31,351 nt of DNA from Bacteroidales bacterium UBA3143 (lineage in GTDB: Bacteria; Bacteroidota; Bacteroidia; Bacteroidales; Dysgonomonadaceae): assembly GCA_002364735.1 (NCBI GenBank), contig DEZB01000015.1:1-31351 (forward strand). Direction: 5' to 3'. Positions 1 through 7,566 of this stretch are shown piece by piece. The notes under the pieces are model-generated. The model worked only from the letters and a program-made list of their open reading frames with translations, did not search any database and had not been told where the DNA came from. Numbering within the stretch: the first letter of the stretch is position 1; every line of letters begins with the position of its first letter. The position numbers were made by a program, and so were the translations under genes.

Positions 1-41
1 CAACGTCTATCAGGCATTAACAAGCCTTACACCGCTCAACG

Positions 42-118
42 TTTACTCCTTCCCACTTCTCACTTCTTACTTACCCCTTACTACTTACAACTTCTCACCC
101 CTCACTCTTACTCAAATT
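42..118. repeat. G-free pyrimidine-rich low-complexity tract
   Basis: The plus strand has no G for 77 bases. It consists of irregular short units resembling CTTCTCAC, CTTCTTAC and CTTAC. No open frame or RNA gene fold is visible here. It lies about 125 bases upstream of serA. The flanks (1-41 and 119-241) show no supportable gene; there is a GATATTTG at 184-191, one base off the Bacteroidota -7 consensus, but no matching -33 element. Confidence 0.75.
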
Positions 119-241
119 GTAATCCTTTACGTCCATAATGCAACAAAACTCTCGTTTTATGCTCTAATTATTGATAAAATGCTGATATTTGTTCTTTATT
201 CAAAATTATCAAATCAAAAACTTTAAAAGATAACAAACTAA

Positions 242-1417
242 ATGTTCAAAATTCAGACGTTAAATGCCATCGATCCAAAAGGGTTATCTCTTTTGGCTTT
301 GAGTGATTATGAAATAGCCAGCGAAATTATAAGACCTGATGCAATTGTGTTGCGTAGTCATTCAATGCATGATATGGAACTTCCCTCGTCGCTAAAAGCT
401 GTGGCAAGAGCAGGAGCAGGTGTAAACAATATTCCTGTAGATAAATGTACAGAAAAGGGTATTGTAGTTTTTAACACACCAGGAGCAAATGCAAATGGTG
501 TAAAAGAAATGGTTATTGCAGGATTGATGTTGGCATCTCGCGATATAATAAGTGGTGCTATATGGGTAAGGTCTTTAAATGGTGAGGGCAGTAAAATACC
601 AGCACTCGTAGAAAAGGGCAAAAAAAACTTTATAGGTCAAGAGATTAAAGGAAAGACATTGGCTGTAGTTGGGTTGGGTGCAATAGGTGTGTTGGTAGCA
701 AATGCAGCGAAAGCACTGGGGATGGATGTGATTGGTTACGACCCATATATTTCGGTTGATCAGGCTTTAAAGCTAAGTAACAGAGTGAATTTGGTGAAAG
801 GTATAGATGTATTGTTATCACAGGCAGATTACGTTACGTTGAATATACCTCTTAACGCTGAAACCAAAGGTTACATCAACAAAGATAAATTAAATATGAT
901 GAAAGATAACGTGCGAATATTAAATTTTGCACGTCATGGTCTGGTTGATTTAAAAGACTTAAAAGATGCAATTGATTCGGGAAAAGTAGCTAAATATATT
1001 ACAGATTTCCCGAATGAAGAGGTTTTGAAAATTGATAATGTTATTGCTATTCCGCACCTTGCTGCTTCCACAAAAGAATCGGAAACTAATTGTGCAGTTA
1101 TGGCTATAAAGCAAGTAAAAGATTTCTTGGAAAATGGTAACATCACAAACTCAGTAAATTTTCCTACTGCCATAATGGAACGTCACGATGGTTGTCGCAT
1201 TTTAATAGCTAATAAGAATGTACCAAACATGGTGAGCCAAATTTCAAGCATTTTGGCATCAGAAGGTATAAATATCGATAGTATGTTGAACCGTAAATAC
1301 AACGGTAATGCATACAATATTATTGATATAACCCGCAAAACTATTGATCCATCAGTCATCGAAAAGCTAAATGAGATTGACGGGGTGAGCATGGTGCGCA
1401 TTCTTCCAGCAAAATAA
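242..1417 (+). CDS. serA: D-3-phosphoglycerate dehydrogenase (serine biosynthesis)
   Basis: NAD-dependent 2-hydroxyacid dehydrogenase of 391 aa, expected to oxidise 3-phosphoglycerate to 3-phosphohydroxypyruvate, the first step of serine synthesis, in the cytosol. The nucleotide-binding Rossmann motif GLGAIG is at residues 144-149. The catalytic triad is visible as Arg231 (NFARHG), a Glu at about 259-260 (DFPNEE) and His272 (IPHLAAST). A C-terminal ACT domain, the usual site of serine feedback, spans about 318-391; the extra ASB domain of the longest SerA proteins is absent. The ATG at 242 follows an AT-rich leader without a clear Shine-Dalgarno. The gene appears monocistronic: no serC is visible beside it. 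The ACT domain separates it from other 2-hydroxyacid dehydrogenases. Confidence 0.92.
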   Translation: MFKIQTLNAIDPKGLSLLALSDYEIASEIIRPDAIVLRSHSMHDMELPSSLKAVARAGAGVNNIPVDKCTEKGIVVFNTPGANANGVKEMVIAGLMLASRDIISGAIWVRSLNGEGSKIPALVEKGKKNFIGQEIKGKTLAVVGLGAIGVLVANAAKALGMDVIGYDPYISVDQALKLSNRVNLVKGIDVLLSQADYVTLNIPLNAETKGYINKDKLNMMKDNVRILNFARHGLVDLKDLKDAIDSGKVAKYITDFPNEEVLKIDNVIAIPHLAASTKESETNCAVMAIKQVKDFLENGNITNSVNFPTAIMERHDGCRILIANKNVPNMVSQISSILASEGINIDSMLNRKYNGNAYNIIDITRKTIDPSVIEKLNEIDGVSMVRILPAK

Positions 1418-1566
1418 AAACTTAATGGTCGAAAGTTCTAAAGAACGAATAAGATGGTATGTGGAGGTAAGTATCTATTAATTAAATTATTTGGAGGTGG
1501 GGTTACATAAAATTGCTATCTTAACAAACACTTGTAGTAATTTATTTGTTTATAAATTACTAAAAT

Positions 1567-1571
1567 GGAGG
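1567..1571 (+). promoter_or_regulatory. Shine-Dalgarno (GGAGG) of the DUF6496 gene
   Basis: GGAGG ends 8 bases before the ATG at 1580. A full anti-Shine-Dalgarno match is unusual for this phylum and fixes the start. Two more GGAGGT tracts lie at 1463-1468 and 1493-1498 without a credible start codon behind them. Confidence 0.7.
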
Positions 1572-1579
1572 ATTAAGCT

Positions 1580-1783
1580 ATGGGTAAATATTCGGAAAAA
1601 GCACAAGAGAAGATTGCCGAAGTGATGCAAGAATTTAAAAAGGGTAAACTAAAAAGCAGCTCGGGTGATAAAGTTACAAAGAGAGATCAAGCCATTGCCA
1701 TTGCAATTTCGGAAGCTGATAGTGAAGGACTAAAAGTTCCAAATCAGAAAAAGGAGGCAAAAAAGAATAATAAAAAGAAATAA
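1580..1783 (+). CDS. Small lysine-rich DUF6496-like protein
   Basis: A 67-aa protein of unknown function. Its core (KAQEKIAEVMQEFKKGKLKS followed by KVTKRDQAIAIAISEA) resembles the DUF6496 family of small proteins found across many bacteria. Residues 1-25 look helical and amphipathic. The last 15 residues are almost all Lys, Asn and Glu, giving a strongly basic tail suggestive of nucleic-acid contact, which is inference only. There is no signal peptide or membrane segment. It has the strongest ribosome-binding site in the window, so it may be highly or conditionally translated. It stands alone between serA and a convergent acetyltransferase gene. Confidence 0.75.
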   Translation: MGKYSEKAQEKIAEVMQEFKKGKLKSSSGDKVTKRDQAIAIAISEADSEGLKVPNQKKEAKKNNKKK

Positions 1784-1794
1784 AATCTTTGGGC

Positions 1795-1837
1795 GGATTG
1801 CTACCTTTCTTCTATTATATAGAGTACAATCTTTTTT
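1795..1837 (+). terminator. Possible terminator after the DUF6496 gene
   Basis: GATTG at 1796-1800 pairs with CAATC at 1827-1831, with a smaller CTAT/ATAG stem nested inside the 26-base loop, followed by TTTTTTATTT. It sits between two convergent genes. The outer stem is only 5 bp, so this is a weak call. Confidence 0.35.
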
Positions 1838-2375
1838 ATTTAGAGGGCAATTCGCAATAGCGTATAACACGGGTATCTATAAAATGTAAGAAGTCGGTGT
1901 GCTGCTGTTTTGTTATCATGGCAGGATAACTAAGTATAAGCAATTCTTGTGACTCACCATCTAAACGATAGGGTAGGTGCATAAAACGATAAGGAGTAAG
2001 GGTGAACCCTGCCCGTTCGTAAAACTGCAACCTGCGAACAGAAAGTTCGTTTTCTAATGGATCTATTTCTAAAATAATGGTGTGCTCTGAATCTCTGATA
2101 TGCTTGATTATTTGAAATCCGTAACCATGACCACGCAAATCTTTAGAGACAGCCAAGTACTCTATGTAGCGATAATTGCTCCACTCCCAATAGAAAGCAA
2201 TACCCAACAGCACATCGTCTTCCCAAACGGAAAGTGGATGAAACTGAGGGTCTGCGAATGCGCGTTTATGATCGTCCATCTTGCGACGTTCGGCAACGGG
2301 GAAGCTCTCTTCATATAAATTCCAAACCTTGTCCCACTTTTCGCTGTCTTTCCAGCTAATCTTCAGAAATTCCAT
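1836..2375 (-). CDS. GNAT-family N-acetyltransferase
   Basis: A 179-aa acyl-CoA-dependent acetyltransferase. The acetyl-CoA pyrophosphate-binding loop (motif A) is RGHGYG at residues 81-86, preceded by the strand IEYLAV (71-76), as in the GNAT fold. The later segment around RRLQFYERAGFTL matches the conserved region near the family's C-terminal Tyr. No signal peptide is present, so it is cytosolic. The substrate cannot be told from sequence. It is transcribed alone, convergent with the DUF6496 gene, and has a TACTTTTG box 24 bases upstream of its ATG. Confidence 0.82.
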   Translation of the reverse strand: MEFLKISWKDSEKWDKVWNLYEESFPVAERRKMDDHKRAFADPQFHPLSVWEDDVLLGIAFYWEWSNYRYIEYLAVSKDLRGHGYGFQIIKHIRDSEHTIILEIDPLENELSVRRLQFYERAGFTLTPYRFMHLPYRLDGESQELLILSYPAMITKQQHTDFLHFIDTRVIRYCELPSK

Positions 2376-2398
2376 TGTGTAATTGTTGTTTTAATTAG

Positions 2399-2406
2399 CA
2401 AAAGTA
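2399..2406 (-). promoter_or_regulatory. Candidate -7 box for the GNAT gene
   Basis: TACTTTTG on the minus strand matches the Bacteroidota -7 consensus TAnnTTTG and lies 24 bases before the start codon. No TTG was found at the expected -33 distance. Confidence 0.45.
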
Positions 2407-2476
2407 GTGAAAAGGTTGGAGTTTGAGAACTGATATCAATCTTAAGTGGTATTTTCGGCTATTTTTTATTGCGAAA

Positions 2477-3211
2477 TTAAATTTCGCACATACCATCAGC
2501 AGAGCATGACCTTCCTTGCTTAACGTCCATCTCTTCCGTTTTAGGCAAATCTTGTTTTTGCCATTTAAAGAAGGCTTTTTGCAGCGTTTTAATAAAAGCG
2601 CCAACTGGCTGAGAGCCAACTAATGCATATTTTCTGTTGAACAAAAAAGTGGGTACTGTGTCAAATCCTAAATTGCCTGCTTCTTGAATGTCTTGTTTCA
2701 CTTGATAAGCATAAGCATCGCTGTTTAGCAAATTATCTACTTCCTTTTTGTCAAACCCTGCCGAAACAGCAATATCTTTTAGCACCTTATGATCACTATA
2801 ATCTTTGGCCTCTTCGAAGTAGGCTTTAGAAATAAGTAGCATTACTTCTGAGTCTAACCCTTTGGTGGCAGCCAGTTTCACTAAGCGATGCGCATCGAGC
2901 GTGTTGGCTGCAATAGAGTTCTTCAAATTGGAAGTTACTCCATTTTCTTTTGCCATTTCGTTTAGCTGATCAAACATTTTATTGATGTTTTCTTCAGAAA
3001 ATCCTGCTGTTTTTTGCAGGTAATCTACAACGGGTTCGCCATTACCTCTGTCAGGCAATGTTGGATTTAATTGAAAAGCCTTGAATTCAAATTCTACTTG
3101 ATCTTTGTATTCAAATTGCTCTAAAGCTTTCTCGTAATGCAGCTTACCTAAGTAACAATATGGACACATGATGTCTGTCCATACTTCTATTTTCATTTTT
3201 GGGGGATTCAT
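2477..3211 (-). CDS. DsbA-family (FrnE-like) thiol-disulfide oxidoreductase
   Basis: About 244 aa. The thioredoxin-fold active site CPYC lies 15-18 residues after this start, within IMCPYCYLGK, typical of the FrnE/DsbA-like proteins often annotated as 2-hydroxychromene-2-carboxylate isomerase-like. The later segment GFDTVPTFLFN carries the cis-Pro that faces the active site. The C-terminus adds a second cysteine pair (GRSCSADGMC, CX5C). No signal peptide is visible, so a cytosolic redox role is more likely than periplasmic disulfide formation. The reading frame is open up to a TTG at 3268, but I chose the ATG at 3211 because the family starts just before KIEVWTDIMC; the ATG at 3196 is equally possible. 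A weak promoter-like TATGTTTA lies at 3241-3248. Neighbour genes give no functional clue. Confidence 0.83.
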   Translation of the reverse strand: MNPPKMKIEVWTDIMCPYCYLGKLHYEKALEQFEYKDQVEFEFKAFQLNPTLPDRGNGEPVVDYLQKTAGFSEENINKMFDQLNEMAKENGVTSNLKNSIAANTLDAHRLVKLAATKGLDSEVMLLISKAYFEEAKDYSDHKVLKDIAVSAGFDKKEVDNLLNSDAYAYQVKQDIQEAGNLGFDTVPTFLFNRKYALVGSQPVGAFIKTLQKAFFKWQKQDLPKTEEMDVKQGRSCSADGMCEI

Positions 3212-3315
3212 ATTTTCTTTTTTTATTTGTGTTAATACAATAAACATACCTTTATCAATAATGTTCAAGATGCATATTTAAAAGACTATAAAGAGACTGT
3301 GAATAAAAATAAGTT

Positions 3316-3345
3316 TTGAGAATTTAATTTTAAATTGTAGTTTTG
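3316..3345 (+). promoter_or_regulatory. Candidate promoter for the MFS gene
   Basis: TTG at 3316-3318 and TAGTTTTG at 3338-3345 are separated by 19 bases, matching the Bacteroidota -33/-7 architecture. The predicted leader is about 105 bases. It lies in the divergent region between the FrnE-like gene and the transporter. Confidence 0.5.
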
Positions 3346-3457
3346 AAAATAAACTCACCCTGAAAATATGTAATTGCTGATTATTAGTTGTTTTGCACGC
3401 TCTATTGTAAATGAAAATAGCTAATTATATCATCGCAACTAAATAATTGACACAACA

Positions 3458-4615
3458 TTGAAAAATAGACTTTGGACGAAAGACTTCACACTGATTATCT
3501 CGGCAAACTTGCTGATGGCGGTGGCTTTTTATTTTATGGTGCCCATTTTACCATTGTTTCTATCTGATAGTTTTGCTGCAACCGAAGGGCAAGTTGGTTT
3601 GGTGCTATCCTTTTATACAATTGCTGCCTTAATTGTGAGACCATTTGCGGGCTATGCAGTTGATACAATTGGGAGATATGGCATATATGTGGGCTCTTTG
3701 CTTTTGTTTACGCTCACATTTTTTGGTTATCTATGGGCTACATCAATATTGTTTGTGTTGGTGTTACGATTTTTGCATGGCCTCACGTGGGGTTCTATGA
3801 GTGCGGCTGGCTCTACAATTGCAGTAGATTTAGTTCCTGAAAAAAGAAGGGGAGAGGGTATTGGCATTTTCGGATTGTCTATGACCATTGCTATGGCCAT
3901 TGGCCCTCTCATTGCGATACTTATTACAGGTGATGGTGGTTACAACAGGTTGTTTTTGTCAGCTGTAACATTTAGTTTTTTTGGTTTGCTACTTGCACTA
4001 TTTGTTAGGGTGCCAAAAATAAAAAGACCGATACATAAATTCACCTTTAGTTCTCTTATTGAGAAAAAGGCTTTGCCTGTCTCCTTAAATATGTTTTTCA
4101 TTACCATTCCTTATGGGGGAATTTTATCTTTTATAGCGCTGTATGGTCGTTCAATTGATATTGAGAGTAGTGGTATGTTCTTTCTTCTGCTTGCTCTTGG
4201 CATAACTGTGTCGCGTATTGTTAGCGGGAAATCATTTGATAGAGTTGGTCCAAAAAAGATAAGCTTATTGGGATTGGGCTTACTGGTTATAGGACTTTTT
4301 ATCTTAGCCTTAAATAAAAATGTAATTGGCTATCACACTGCTGCTTTAATTTTAGGTTTTGGGTTTGGTATTTTGATGGCTACTTTTCAAGCGATAGCCA
4401 ATCACAATGTAGCTGCCGAAAAACGTGGTGCAGCAAATTCTACGTATCTTACCTTTTTTGATCTGGGAATAGGAGTGGGAATGTTGTTGGTGGGTTATTT
4501 AATTCAGGTTTTAGACTATTCGGGAGCTTTCATTTTATGTGCTGCAATTGAGTTTTTGGCTCTATTTGTATTTTTATTTTACACAATGCCAAAATTTAAA
4601 GAAGCTTCTTTGTAA
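3458..4615 (+). CDS. Major facilitator superfamily transporter
   Basis: A 385-aa inner-membrane protein with about 12 hydrophobic segments in two halves split near residues 185-205, a basic and polar stretch. The loop after TM2 (GYAVDTIGRYG) is the MFS motif A-like G-x-x-x-D-x-x-G-R, and a weaker copy (GKSFDRVGPK) starts the second half. The overall form resembles drug or sugar efflux permeases, but the substrate cannot be assigned. There is no in-frame ATG at the N-terminus: an in-frame stop lies at 3440-3442 and the first good start is TTG at 3458, giving MKNRLWTKDF, a usual N-terminus for such carriers. It is a single gene with its own candidate promoter. Confidence 0.85.
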   Translation: MKNRLWTKDFTLIISANLLMAVAFYFMVPILPLFLSDSFAATEGQVGLVLSFYTIAALIVRPFAGYAVDTIGRYGIYVGSLLLFTLTFFGYLWATSILFVLVLRFLHGLTWGSMSAAGSTIAVDLVPEKRRGEGIGIFGLSMTIAMAIGPLIAILITGDGGYNRLFLSAVTFSFFGLLLALFVRVPKIKRPIHKFTFSSLIEKKALPVSLNMFFITIPYGGILSFIALYGRSIDIESSGMFFLLLALGITVSRIVSGKSFDRVGPKKISLLGLGLLVIGLFILALNKNVIGYHTAALILGFGFGILMATFQAIANHNVAAEKRGAANSTYLTFFDLGIGVGMLLVGYLIQVLDYSGAFILCAAIEFLALFVFLFYTMPKFKEASL

Positions 4616-4763
4616 TGTTGCATTAGTTCTTTCAGAGCAGATGCCGATTATTACAATAAATAGTTGTTTTTGACATTTTGGTTGTTACGATGAGCATATC
4701 AATAAAAAGACGCACTATAATATTATTATTTTAAAAACACTCTGTTAATAAGTAATTATTTCG

Positions 4764-4771
4764 TTACTTTG
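4764..4771 (+). promoter_or_regulatory. Candidate -7 box for the ftsX operon
   Basis: TTACTTTG differs from TAnnTTTG by one base and lies 58 bases before the ftsX ATG. CTG at 4742-4744 is at the right distance (19 bases) for a weak -33 element. Confidence 0.4.
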
Positions 4772-4829
4772 CATTTAGTTTACGAGAACTTATTTTAAAA
4801 CTGTAATTGATATTTTTCAATCTTCATAG

Positions 4830-5708
4830 ATGGCTAAGAAACATAAAATAAACAGACTTACGCTTCTTAACGCTAAAATTACCTCAGTAGTGAGTGTGAC
4901 TTTAGTTTTGTTGCTATTGGGATTGACGGTGCTTACTTTTTTTGTGGGAAAAGGAATTACAGCTTATGTGAAAGAAAATATGAGCTTTAGCGTCATGCTT
5001 TCTGAAGATGTAACCGATTTGCAAATAACAGATTTACGCAAACGTCTGGACGCTATGCCATTTGTTAAATCATCGCTTTTTATAAGCAAAGAGCAAGCAA
5101 AGGAACAATTGATAGAAGACTTGGGCGAAGATCCAGAGGAATTGTTGGGTTATAATCCGGCAACCGATTGTATTGACATTTACTTGCACTCAAATTATGC
5201 AAACTCTGATAGTTTGACGATGGTCTCACAAAAAATAAAAGCACAAACGAATGTAGATGACTTACTATATAGGCAAGAAGCGCTCGATTTAGTGAATGAT
5301 AACCTTGCAAGAATCAGCGCAATACTGCTGGTGCTTTCTTTGATTTTGCTGTTCATTTCGTTTACACTTATACGCAATACAATTCGTTTAAGTATCTACT
5401 CAAAGCGTTTTATTATCAACACAATGCGACTGGTAGGGGCAACAAATAGCTTTATCAGGCGTCCTTTTATAATTAAAAATATTGTGGATGGAATATTTGC
5501 AGGACTATTGGCCAATGCATTGATAATGGGATTGCTTTATTATGTGGGTGAACAATATGCCGATTTGCGTAGTGTTTTGCAAACGCAAGATTTGATATAT
5601 GTTTTTGCATCGGTAATTGTTTTGGGAATCGTTATCACCTACTTATCTACACTGCTTGCAGTGAATCATTATTTGAAAATGAAAGCAAATCATTTGTATT
5701 ATATTTAA
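4830..5708 (+). CDS. ftsX: Cell division protein FtsX
   Basis: A 292-aa inner-membrane protein with the FtsX layout: a short cytosolic N-terminus, TM1 at about 17-39, an extracytoplasmic domain at about 45-158, then TM2 (162-180), TM3 (217-238) and TM4 (254-276). The cytosolic segment MRLVGATNSFIRRPF (199-213) is the family signature that contacts the FtsE ATPase. With FtsE, FtsX relays cytosolic signals to peptidoglycan hydrolases at the septum. No ftsE is adjacent, so the partner must be encoded elsewhere. It heads a same-strand run with DUF3098, uppP, truB and queA. The ATG at 4830 follows an AT-rich leader. Confidence 0.92.
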   Translation: MAKKHKINRLTLLNAKITSVVSVTLVLLLLGLTVLTFFVGKGITAYVKENMSFSVMLSEDVTDLQITDLRKRLDAMPFVKSSLFISKEQAKEQLIEDLGEDPEELLGYNPATDCIDIYLHSNYANSDSLTMVSQKIKAQTNVDDLLYRQEALDLVNDNLARISAILLVLSLILLFISFTLIRNTIRLSIYSKRFIINTMRLVGATNSFIRRPFIIKNIVDGIFAGLLANALIMGLLYYVGEQYADLRSVLQTQDLIYVFASVIVLGIVITYLSTLLAVNHYLKMKANHLYYI

Positions 5709-5761
5709 ATTTTGAAACTTTGAACAAATCGAAAAGTATACACCATATAAAAGAAACTGAC

Positions 5762-6007
5762 ATGTTACCAAAAAACTTCGCCTTGGGCAAAATAAATTTC
5801 ATAATTATTGCCATTGCAGTAGTTATAATTATTACTGGTTTTTTGTTGATGACTGGTCCAAGCACAACGATAGAAGGGGGATTTGAGCCTGATATTTTTA
5901 GTGCACGTCGTATAAAAGTAGCTCCTTTAACTTGTTTCATTGGTTTTTTAATAATGATTGTGGGCATACTTTATCCTGATAAACGTCACCAACATACTAA
6001 TAAGTAA
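5762..6007 (+). CDS. DUF3098 small membrane protein
   Basis: About 81 aa with two membrane helices: roughly residues 11-31 (FIIIAIAVVIIITGFLLMTG) and 55-72 (TCFIGFLIMIVGILY). Between them is the conserved-looking loop FEPDIFSARRIKVAP. This is the DUF3098 pattern, a Bacteroidota family of unknown function. The frame could be extended to a TTG at 5720, but the ATG at 5762 gives the usual family N-terminus (LPKNFALGKINF), so I prefer it. It lies 53 bases after ftsX and 47 bases before uppP, most likely cotranscribed with both, which suggests an envelope or division-related role by inference. Confidence 0.85.
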   Translation: MLPKNFALGKINFIIIAIAVVIIITGFLLMTGPSTTIEGGFEPDIFSARRIKVAPLTCFIGFLIMIVGILYPDKRHQHTNK

Positions 6008-6054
6008 TACTCACTTTCATCTTTTTTTTGCATATATCTTTCAACTTATTGTAA

Positions 6055-6849
6055 ATGAGTTTATTTGAAACAATTATTATAGCTATTGTAGAAGGGCTTA
6101 CAGAGTTTTTGCCCGTATCTTCCACAGGTCATATGATTATTGCCCAGTCTTTACTGGGTGTGGAGAGCACCGAGTTTGTTAAAGCTTTTACTGTTAATAT
6201 TCAATTTGGAGCGATTCTGTCGGTGATAGTATTGTATTGGAAACGGTTTTTCCAATCGTGGGATTTTTATTACAAGCTACTTATTGCCTTTTTGCCAGCA
6301 GCAATACTTGGTTTGTTGTTTATCGACTATATTGATGCCTTGCTTGAAAGCGTGTTGGTGGTGGCCATAATGCTTGTGCTGGGTGGTGTGCTAATGCTAT
6401 TTGTTGACAAATGGTTTAGTAAATCCACAGTGAATCAAGAAGTGGGTTGGAAACGAGCCCTGAAAATTGGTCTTTTTCAATGTATAGCAATGATACCAGG
6501 TGTTTCTCGTTCGATGGCCACAATAGTTGGTGGGATGACAACCAAACTAACGCGGAAGAATGCGGCCGAATTTTCATTTTTTTTGGCTGTGCCTACCATG
6601 GCTGCAGCAGGAGGATACAAATTATTGAAACTATTAATGGATCCAGCAGGAAGCACTATGTTGCAAGAAAACTTGATGACGCTACTAATAGGTAATGTCA
6701 TAGCTTTTATTGTTGCATTGGGTGCAATAAAGTTTTTTATTGAATTTCTAAGCCGTCATGGATTTAAGGCTTTTGGATGTTATCGTATCATTGTAGGTGG
6801 TATATTACTTATACTGCTATCAAGCGGTGTTGAATTAAGCATGTTATAA
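6055..6849 (+). CDS. uppP: Undecaprenyl-diphosphate phosphatase (BacA/UppP type)
   Basis: A 264-aa polytopic membrane enzyme that dephosphorylates undecaprenyl diphosphate to regenerate the lipid carrier for peptidoglycan and surface polysaccharide synthesis; excess confers bacitracin tolerance in other bacteria. Both family signatures are present: EGLTEFLPVSSTGH at residues 13-26, including Glu17 and His26, and PGVSRS at 148-153, including Arg152. About eight hydrophobic segments and the length match the family. Its stop codon overlaps the truB start by one base (TAATG), implying translational coupling. Confidence 0.95.
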   Translation: MSLFETIIIAIVEGLTEFLPVSSTGHMIIAQSLLGVESTEFVKAFTVNIQFGAILSVIVLYWKRFFQSWDFYYKLLIAFLPAAILGLLFIDYIDALLESVLVVAIMLVLGGVLMLFVDKWFSKSTVNQEVGWKRALKIGLFQCIAMIPGVSRSMATIVGGMTTKLTRKNAAEFSFFLAVPTMAAAGGYKLLKLLMDPAGSTMLQENLMTLLIGNVIAFIVALGAIKFFIEFLSRHGFKAFGCYRIIVGGILLILLSSGVELSML

Positions 6850-7535
6850 TGGACTTTATAGAAGGTGAGATTTTATATATAAACAAACCACTTCATTGGA
6901 CATCTTTTCGATTGGTTAAAGTTGTGAGAGGAAAGCTCCGCACTTTACTTAACATAAAGAAATTGAAGGTGGGACACGCTGGAACATTAGATCCATTGGC
7001 AACGGGAGTAATGATTGTTTGTACGGGTAGAAAAACTAAAGAGATAGAGCGTTTACAGGCAACTGTAAAAGAATATACCGCTACAATAAGACTGGGCGCT
7101 ACAACTCCTTCGTTTGATTTGGAAACTGTGGTGGATGCAGAATATCCAGTTGATCATATAACGGAAGAGAAAGTGCGTGAATGCCTGAAAAAATTTGTGG
7201 GTGAGATTCAACAAATACCTCCTGCATTTTCTGCCTGTAAGGTAAACGGGAGGCGTGCTTACGAATTGGCTCGAAATTCTGAGGTTTTTGAACTAAAACC
7301 CAAATTATTGGTTATAGATAGTATCCATTTAAATAACTATGATTTACCAAACATAACTATTTCAATAACCTGTAGTAAAGGCACCTACATAAGAGCACTT
7401 GCTCGGGATATTGGAGAATGTTTGAACTCTGGGGGGCATTTAATATCGCTCGAAAGAACCCGAGTAGGCGATGCTACACTTGATAAGTGTTTGCAGATTG
7501 ATGACTTAGATGATTTTTTTAAAGAAAACATCTAA
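6849..7535 (+). CDS. truB: tRNA pseudouridine(55) synthase
   Basis: A 228-aa enzyme that isomerises U55 in the T-loop of tRNAs. The catalytic Asp48 lies in GHAGTLDPLATG (42-53), the TruB/Cbf5 motif II. KGTYIRALARDIGE further on is the conserved KxxYIRxLxxDxG motif. It is shorter than E. coli TruB (about 314 aa) because the C-terminal PUA-like extension is lacking, as is common in this phylum. The ATG at 6849 overlaps the uppP stop. It precedes queA, another tRNA-modification gene, by 31 bases. Confidence 0.95.
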   Translation: MDFIEGEILYINKPLHWTSFRLVKVVRGKLRTLLNIKKLKVGHAGTLDPLATGVMIVCTGRKTKEIERLQATVKEYTATIRLGATTPSFDLETVVDAEYPVDHITEEKVRECLKKFVGEIQQIPPAFSACKVNGRRAYELARNSEVFELKPKLLVIDSIHLNNYDLPNITISITCSKGTYIRALARDIGECLNSGGHLISLERTRVGDATLDKCLQIDDLDDFFKENI

Positions 7536-7566
7536 CAAAACTATTTTAAAAAACAATATATAATAT

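Noticed and set aside
1497..1660. Possible small open frame starting at GTG after a GGAGGT tract
   Set aside because: The GTG overlaps the tract itself, and the frame runs into the DUF6496 gene out of phase with no recognisable product.
3212..3268. N-terminal extension of the FrnE-like gene
   Set aside because: Family members begin close to the CPYC motif, and the extension overlaps a promoter-like stretch.
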